Below the pieces are notes generated by a model that saw only the letters and a program-made list of their open reading frames with translations, searched no databases and was not told the origin of the DNA. A stretch of DNA of 64,000 bases, from contig NC_087389.1 in assembly GCF_963675165.1 (NCBI RefSeq), forward strand, positions 1,894,001 to 1,958,000, written 5' to 3'. Positions 56,857 to 64,000 of this stretch are shown piece after piece. The stretch comes from Halichondria panicea (lineage: Eukaryota; Porifera; Demospongiae; Suberitida; Halichondriidae). The position numbers and the translations under genes were made by a program. Position 1 is the stretch's first letter. Every line of letters begins with the position of its first letter.

Positions 56857-57566
56857 GAGGTGTTGAAGAGAGGTCATGACTCCTGGTGAGCATTCAGTAT
56901 ACGACTTAATTGGAACCTATAATTATACATACAATGTTGTACAATGTAATGGCATTGAGTGTAATAAATATGGAAAGTTGACAATGCAATTCCGTTCTCT
57001 GCTGCATGGGGGTCTGACCCCCAGAGGTCAATATTGTACATATCTGGCAAGTCTCTTTCCTGTACAGAATGTCTACTGTATAATAGTTGCTTAAAAAACA
57101 TTTTTCAATGTCACTAATTCTATTTGTACAGGTCGAGGCTCAGCAGAAAAATGAACACCACATGCATGCAAGTATATCAGAGCCAACTGCTGGATAACTT
57201 ATAGATCTAGATCTACCTAGAGCTAGGCTTTATGGTTTTACGAACATTACAAGAGTTGTACTATATACCTGAACCCAAGAATCTGCATTTATTAATTATG
57301 TGTATAAATTATAATATATACTGTACATTTTCATTATACAGTTCGACTGTGTGTTTGGTTAATTATAAGAAATCAGGGCGATATATTCTAGGGCTATTAT
57401 ATCGCCCTTGTGATCAGCATGCATAATTATTTTCATGGATGCACTTGTGCATAATAATTGTCTCAACAGTGATGCAATGAGTAATAATCCAACAATCAGT
57501 GAAACACCAGAATGAACACAAACATTAGTAAATACGACAGTTTATAGCACAAGTGAGCTATATAGC
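56857..57566. other. CKAP5 3' flank, no gene seen
   Basis: AT-rich, with ATATTATAATTTAT-like runs. It probably contains the CKAP5 3' UTR near 57400-57566 on the minus strand. No other feature recognised. Confidence 0.4.
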
Positions 57567-60500
57567 CTAAGTTGTCTTTTTAAGACGATCCAGTTTCCTA
57601 CGCATTTCTTCTAAATAGAGAGAGCGGTCTACTTTGGGTTTGGATGATGGACTCGCATCTTTCTCGTGGTCAACATCAGGAGGGGGTACCTGCATGGGAT
57701 AGCGACATCAAAAAAAAAAAAAGCACACTTGATGTGTCTCATAGCCCCAGGGGTCATGCATGCTTCCACCACAAGTACCAATTTAAAAATACTTAGGTGC
57801 ACAGGTAGATTTGTCTACGATTTCACCGTTTAGCTCAATTAAATTCTGCTCAAGTTGTGAAATCAATTACTCGAAAGTAGTTTTAAAATTATGTGTGAGT
57901 ACACCTTTTTGCGATTTTACTCTAATTCGCAGAAGTAGCAGATAGCAAACCAGCGAAATATGTTATTTTAAGCATAGATTGAATAGGGAGAGAGATTGGA
58001 AACGGAAGTAGCGTCACGTGACATTTTACATTGAATTTGCAGCATGGCATCGGAGAGTCTTTGATGTCAATCCGTGTTACGGTTGCTCAACACGCGGGAA
58101 ACAATGTTTCATGAATTATTATCACTACAAGATATTCAGAGCCCCCCTAAAACGTCATTCTCATGCCCCCTAATGGTGAGCATCAAGATTTTTGACTTTT
58201 GTGAAGAGCTAGAGGTACAAAACACGCTATGAGATCTTGATGTATACCTAGTATAGCTAAGACTGTGCAACTCATCGATGCATGTACTGTGTGCCATATG
58301 GTCTCAAGTGTCGGTTGGAAGTGCAAGTTTTAGTACAAATGTAGTATAATCTCAGAGGAGGAATGCCAGTGTCAAAAGGTCACTAATTAAAACACCAATT
58401 GGCCCTATGTTTTACATGTAAAACTGAGTTTACCCTCGCGCCCCTGAGTTTATACACCATCAATAGCTTGATCCTCTTTATAATCACAACAGAAATCGGT
58501 TGAGCTATCGCGCCCCAGAGGAATCAGCTTGAGAGAGGAGATCCAGGATTTAATTGCAACCTTTGACCTTTTTATTGCATTCTTCAAAACCACAAGATAT
58601 GGAAATCAAGGTATGGAAATTAGCCTTCCGTGGCTAGGGTATAAATTTTGATGTACTGGTTTACTGGTTTGCTGCACTGGATAGATCAGGTATAGTAAGC
58701 TTTCCAAGCAGGCAAATAAAGAACAGAAGCGCTAAGCTGCTATATGCAGCAAAGGTCAAGAACCCAGAACAAGAATGTTTAATCCTTCATTAAACGTGAC
58801 CCTATTGACCCTGGCATTCCTCCACTAGTATAATCTAGCAGACAAGTCAAGGTACTAGATTTTACCAACGTTAGATACACATGCAGCCTCAATTAAACCC
58901 CGGCGTAACGCGGATATAATGTTGAGGTAACTTCCGTTTCCAATCCCTCTCCCTATTCAATCTATGCTATTATGAACGTGAAGGCAGTCTAGCCTATGAA
59001 TGAAATGGTATCGAGTACATGTACATGTATTGACCTTTAATTATCATAGGCTACATATTATTGTGCGTACTGTGACGGTGTGTTTGGTGTCAGGAGTGGG
59101 GACTGTCTTGATCTCTCTCTGTGTTGGTTTCTCCTGCTAAGGAAGGGGAGGGAAATGACACAGCTTCAGCTATAATTAGCTAAACTCACCAGTGAGATCT
59201 CCATCAGCTGACTCGCTCTCGACTGGACCTGCTGCAGACGCTTGTAGTGTTTAGCATATATACCTATAGTAGGAAAATTAAACAGTAAACATTAGGGCAA
59301 CCAAATACCACTCACTTTCACTTGAGGATGTTTCATTAGGGTCTGACTTCATGTGATCAGACACTGTATATTTATAGGTTATATCCAAGTGAACACCTCT
59401 ACACTGCATTAACTACCTTTTACTCCCTCATTCATTTCACTGTCAATTTCTCGCAGGCCTCTTTCAATAAAGGAGCGATAAAATGTTGAAACATTAATTT
59501 TCTTGAAAAATTTTTCGAGATCAAATTCTTTGTTCTTTTGTTTGAGGCTATACAATTCAATAAGTCCCTGCAGAGAAACGAAATAGCACATTAAATACGG
59601 TAGGTTCACTGCTTCACATAATACATACAGTACGGCAAGTAAATTTCGCGAATGAAGCAAATGAAGAATAATTGACCACTTGCATAGATTGAGGACTGGG
59701 CAACTCCTAGAACATTGGATATGGGAAATTATAACTTTAGTAAGCGTCACCAGATTCACCAAAATGATCGTCAAATTTATTTCCTTGCCAAAAAATAATG
59801 CATTATAGCACTTGCTATATAAATTTGTACAGCACGATAATTACAGCTACATGTACAGGGTTACAACTACATTGTACAGCTGAGGAAAAACAATAGAGGT
59901 GTGCACTATATACATTATTGTACATGTAAATGTATAGGAGAGGGATGTTAGTGCAAAAAATTCCAGATTATACGTACATCTGGATCATGTACCTGTTTTT
60001 TGGTGGCAGGGTTTCCAATTTTCTTAAGTATTTCACTAAACGTAGCGACCAGGTCAGCTGGCATGAGAGGTATGTCCATGGTGTCCTCCGGATTACTCTG
60101 GGCAGTGGGCACTCCATTACTTGAGGCGCTTGTAGCCTTTTTCCTGAGGGTCTTCTGAATGTACTGGGTCACCTGGGAGTGCTTACTGTCTCGGATCAGA
60201 GCCAAGTGGTTGAGTAGCTGTAGAGTCATCGAACAGAGAACATGATTGTGAAGTACATGTACGTACCAACTAAAATAAGCGACGTCACAACAACTCAATG
60301 GATACGACAACATTTCAGTCACAATTTACGTTTCTATCATTTATAATACATGCATAACCCTGTGTGTATATGGTTCCAGCTAGAGTACACGTACAATACA
60401 CATGCATGTAGGTTCCGCCCACTGACCTCTTCTCCAACAGAGTTGATGAGATGGAATAGGATGGTCTTGACTGTCCGAATGGGCACGTCCATCTGTGGGG

Positions 60501-63500
60501 TTGGGGGCTCGTGCTTAGAGTAGACTTCGAAACACTGGTGGATCTCAGATAGGAGGCGGTCCAGGTTGACTGTGGACACAAACTGAGGGAGCAGCTTGGT
60601 CAGCTTCCAAATACACTGCGAGTAAGGGAGAGCAATCATAAATCACAGTCCTGTACAAAGTGAAATGGGTCATCACAATGAGTGATTCCGACACAAACAA
60701 TACATACACATTGTAAGAAGCATAAATAAACACAACTGGTCTCGTAACTGCATACACATTGTACTGTACCACACTCACACAAACACACACCAAGGCAACA
60801 AACGTCACCTTCATGATGAGGTCTGTTTGCTTGCTCTGAGCAGCCCCTGAGTGCATATTCTTGGCCAACAGTTGCAGCAGGGACCCGTACACAGACGTCT
60901 TGTCACAGTTCTCACAGAGTCGCAGCATGAGGTAGTTGAACACCCTGAGTAGTTGAGCGGCATCGTCGAGTTTGAGCAGTCTCTCGTCAGTGAGGTAGGC
61001 CACCACGTCTCTCTCCAGTTCCACGAGTGTGTCCTGGCTGACCAAGATAGCCAAACTTGGCTCCTCAAGCACTTTTACTATGCACGAGGTCAGCATCTTA
61101 GCATCATCCATCACCTAGGGGGGAGGGGGGCATAGAGACAAGCCAATCACGCCCATTTGCTGTTAGTTACTATCGTTACTGTGCATTATACACATTGTAC
61201 AGTACAGTATAGTACAGCACAGCACAGCACATGTATATGTACAGCATTGCACCTTCCCATGTAAGAGTCAAAAACACTTCAGAACTCTTAGTGCTACAAG
61301 TTGGCCGTTGTGAATGTACGTGTAAGAGGAAATCAATAGTACATGTAACTACCCTGAGATCACTAGGCACTGTACATGTACATCTGTTTAATAGTCACCA
61401 TGCACTAACAACGTTCACAAATTAATGACAAACTGTGTTAGGGTTACTGCACCTCTTTCTGAGAGTCACTATCACTGGCGTTGGTGAGTGGTGACGAGAA
61501 GTTTACTCTCATCTGTAGGAGGAGTGCCCTGAGCAGCTGGTCCACATGAGGGGTTATGGCAGGCCGTTGGGATGGACTCACTATCACTGCCTCAATCTAA
61601 GGGGGGAGGAGGGAGCAAAAAACATAGGGGAGCAAAAAACGCTTTCATAATACTACAATAAGAAGTAGAGACAAAAACACACTGATTCTTACATGTCCAG
61701 ACATTTACCGTGCCTTGGTGCAATATGCCCATCCCCTCTCAAAGCCTAACAGCCCTTAAGCCTAACAGAAAATGGTGGGCGTATTTTTGCGAGAGCACGG
61801 TACTCTTTTTGATGCATAATACACTACGTATACATGAATACATATAGTTTTGTATGAATTGTACCTGCTTGATACCCTTGCTGCAGGTGGATGAGTCGTT
61901 GCTTGTAATCTGAGAGATGATGAAGCTGATGGCCTCCGAAGTCCTGGCCTGTCTGGTGGGGGTGAGTGTCAGCAGTGTGTTCGGCATGTTCCTGTCGACA
62001 TATAAAAACAGCAAGGACATTACTCCAATTTGTATACAACAAAATTATAGCCGGAATGTTTTAGGAAAATTGACTGAACAGTGCTAAGGGAAATCCACTC
62101 ACACACTATCTACAGTAAGCTCTCGCTATTCCAGCTCTCTGAAGTACGGCTACTTAAATATCCCAGCCATTTGGTTTGGCACGGATTGCTAGCTAGATTT
62201 TTACCAAAAACTCACCCTGAAATGCGGCCACTCGCTATTCTGTAGACTGGCCAGTATTGGCTGGCCACAAACTAGGTTTTCATTATACGTTTATTACAGC
62301 CGGATATGACGTTTTGGGTGTATAAAATTGGATTATACTTAAATGGAGAGCAGAATGATTCATTATCCTTCATTATCCTCGAGACAGAACCGCAAAATTA
62401 GTCATAATTAATTTTATATGTACTGTATAGTACTCACCTAGAGCGTAATTGAGGTATCTTTGGTAATGGTGCTTGCATTATATCCAGTTCTTCTTTCCTG
62501 AGTGGTTTAAAAACAGTCGGTTCCGGCATTGGAGGCAGGGGCTCAACAGGTACATACTTGAAAGGGCCTGTGACTTTGGGAGCTGGCTCAGTTATAGAGG
62601 GGGCCTCCACACTCGGCGGGGTGTTCTCCTTAGAAGAGACAACAGGTTCTGACATCGAGGCAGTGGGCTCTCGGCTGGGGACATTTCTATAAGGGGAGAA
62701 TACATAATATGCCACAGTCAAACAGTGAAACTAGAGCACTGACTTGCAATTCCTCAGCGTTAATTTGGGGTTTAGTGTAGTGTACAACCTTGAGTCAAAG
62801 CCACGTGAGTATTTAAGCCAACGTGCAGGTTCAAGCTTCTTAGCTTTTGCTCGTTTTTATTCGACAACAAAGCTTTAACTACCGCGTGTTGTGTTGTGTT
62901 GAGGCTATCCATGGTATAAACACAGCATTACCGCATCTAGGTGAGCAGACTCAGAACACACAGAACAACAAACAGAACGACCAACCTATCATACAGGTGA
63001 CCCTATCACCAGGTAGCTACATGTACTAACAGTGGCTTTAACTACTGCGTGTTGTGTTGTGTTGAGGCTATCTATGGTATAAACACAGCATTACCGCATC
63101 TAGGTGAGCAGACTCAGAACACACAGAATAACAAACAGACCGACCAACCAATCATGCAGGTGACCCTATCACCAGGTAGCTACATGTACTAACAGTGTTT
63201 AGAAACACTCACTTGACTTTAAACTTTGACTGCTTTGGCTGAGCAGTGTCATCACTGTGTGGAGGAGGGGCCTTGACTGCACCAGATGATTGAGAGGAAG
63301 AGGGTGCCTTGACTCCAGACCTCTTAATTCGCTCCTCCAGCAAGCTTGCATCCTTTTCAGACAACTAGAGGGAGTCGTCAAAGACTTCAAGATAAATACA
63401 ACACCAGAAACAAGTGACTGGATATACATGTATACAGAACCACTGTAGGATATCTATTATATATATATAATAGATATACATGTAGCATGAAATCGAGTTT

Positions 63501-63971
63501 TGTATGAATGTACCACCCCCCCCCCCCCCGAGGGCGAGCTGCCTGGGATGTGTTTTACACCATGACAACCCTTACCAAATATGCCTCCGAGGCTACACGT
63601 ATGTGACCATGTAATAAACTAGGAGAATGTACAACATTGTGGGGGCCGAGCGTGCGCGAATTGTGTATGATTCCAACTCATTATGCCAAAAAAACTGGGC
63701 GCACAGCTATAAAACAACAAATAACCGAGTAGTCTGATGCACAGGATTAGATACGACTGTGGTGTACACATGAAGGTGAAACATATCTATGAGTGAAAGT
63801 TCAGCATGAAAGAGCTGGCTGTACAAACTAACATTAGGAGCAAGGAGATATTATTATCCCTTTTTGCTGGACTCAAATTACAAGGCTATAGTATACTGTG
63901 AGTAAGTAACTTTAGCTACCTGTTGTAAGCGTACCTGATCTGCCGTAGTGTCTCTGTGTTGTCCTATTGAT
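57567..63971 (-). CDS. CKAP5: CKAP5 / ch-TOG / XMAP215, C-terminal part
   Basis: CKAP5 is a microtubule polymerase acting at plus ends, spindle poles and kinetochores. Firm exons (minus): 63364-63213, 62686-62438, 61991-61865, 61596-61453, 61114-60809, 60615-60427, 60217-59993, 59567-59417, 59363-59316, 59263-59190, 57689-57567. Phases agree and sum to 596 codons including TAG. A further exon at 63971-63935 is possible. Family blocks in order: LSEKDASLLEERIKRS; a Pro/Ser-rich linker; the C-terminal helical-repeat domain (SEAISFIISQIT, VMDDAKMLTSCIVKVLEE, FNYLMLRLCENCDKTSVYG, CIWKLTKLLPQFVSTVNLD, PIRTVKTILFHLINSVGEE, FSEILKKIG, LYSLKQKNKEFDLEKFF, FIERGLREID); and a basic end (EMRRKLDRLKKTT). 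The TOG1-5 exons lie beyond the right edge. The last intron is 1.5 kb and holds two nested transposons; the others are short. Confidence 0.93.
57971..58968. mobile_element. TIR element in the last CKAP5 intron
   Basis: The left end AGCATAGATTGAATAGGGAG..GAAACGGAAGT and the right end ACTTCCGTTTCCAATCCCTC..CTATGCT are inverted repeats of about 38 bp around 1 kb. It contains a second element at 58353-58828. No transposase ORF is visible. Confidence 0.75.
58353..58828. mobile_element. hAT-like MITE nested in the CKAP5 intron element
   Basis: Starts CAGAGGAGGAATGCCAG and ends with the complement CTGGCATTCCTCCAC. The ends GGTCAC / GTGACC extend the inverted repeat. TATAATCT is duplicated at 58345-58352 and 58829-58836 (8 bp). 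The first nine bases (CAGAGGAGG) are the same as in the MITE at 8299-8451, indicating one hAT-like family. Confidence 0.7.
62281..62408 (-). repeat. Dispersed repeat, inverted partner of 250-366
   Basis: In a CKAP5 intron. The plus strand reads CATTATACGTTTATTACAGC, then TTAAATGGAGAGCAGAATGA, the reverse complement of the copy near the left end, with several differences. Confidence 0.65.
62819..62870 (+). repeat. Dispersed repeat, partner of 1165-1330
   Basis: Carries TTCAAGCTTCTTAGCTTTTG followed by TTATTCGACAACAAAGCTTT, as at 1174-1213. It leads straight into the tandem duplication at 62871. Confidence 0.6.
62871..63197 (+). repeat. 163-bp tandem duplication in a CKAP5 intron
   Basis: Two head-to-tail units (about 62871-63033 and 63034-63197) share CTGCGTGTTGTGTTGTGTTG, GGTATAAACACAGCATTACC and ATGCAGGTGACCCTATCACC with few differences. 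The second unit ends 16 bp before the exon at 63213, so it sits at the donor side of that intron. Confidence 0.9.
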
Positions 63972-64000
63972 CTACATGTATATGTTTATTATCAAGACCA

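Overview
This is a eukaryotic, animal-type window. Genes are split into many short exons with small GT-AG introns, and the three host genes are metazoan orthologues: rabenosyn-5, the ciliary subunit FBXL13/DRC6 and CKAP5/ch-TOG. Small introns, tightly packed genes, collagen-like exons, many tiny inverted-repeat transposons and BEL/Pao plus copia retrotransposons fit an early-branching animal. A demosponge is my best guess, from style only, without a database search.

Layout. (1) 1-4251, minus: the first seven exons of a rabenosyn-5 gene, running off the left end. (2) 4341-10093, plus: a complete 21-exon FBXL13/DRC6 gene whose exons sum to exactly 830 codons. It contains a probable U12-type AT-AC intron, a U6-snRNA-like sequence and two MITEs. 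The two genes are head to head, with 89 bp between start codons. (3) 10.1-16 kb: no gene seen, but a dense cluster of MITEs, some nested or tandemly duplicated. (4) 16.06-25.6 kb and 26.57-53.2 kb: a direct segmental duplication (copies A and B) holding two complex tandem-repeat arrays and a decayed collagen-like locus on the minus strand. (5) 33.3-51.9 kb, inserted in copy B: a BEL/Pao retrotransposon as LTR-internal-LTR-internal-LTR with an exact 9114-bp period. Each internal region carries the same inverted block, made of BEL protease plus a truncated copia element. Copy A preserves the empty target site. (6) 53.2-57.5 kb: decayed transposon pieces (a LINE tail, a Ulp1-like protease with PHD finger, a transposase fragment) and an 80-bp tandem repeat. 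(7) 57567-64000, minus: the last 11 exons (595 codons) of CKAP5, with a possible twelfth at the right edge.

The host genes serve endosomal recycling (rabenosyn-5), the ciliary nexin-dynein regulatory complex (DRC6) and microtubule polymerisation (CKAP5). They do not form one pathway. The most unusual parts are the rearranged, tandemly repeated BEL-copia composite and the pair of reciprocal empty sites that date insertions after the segmental duplication.
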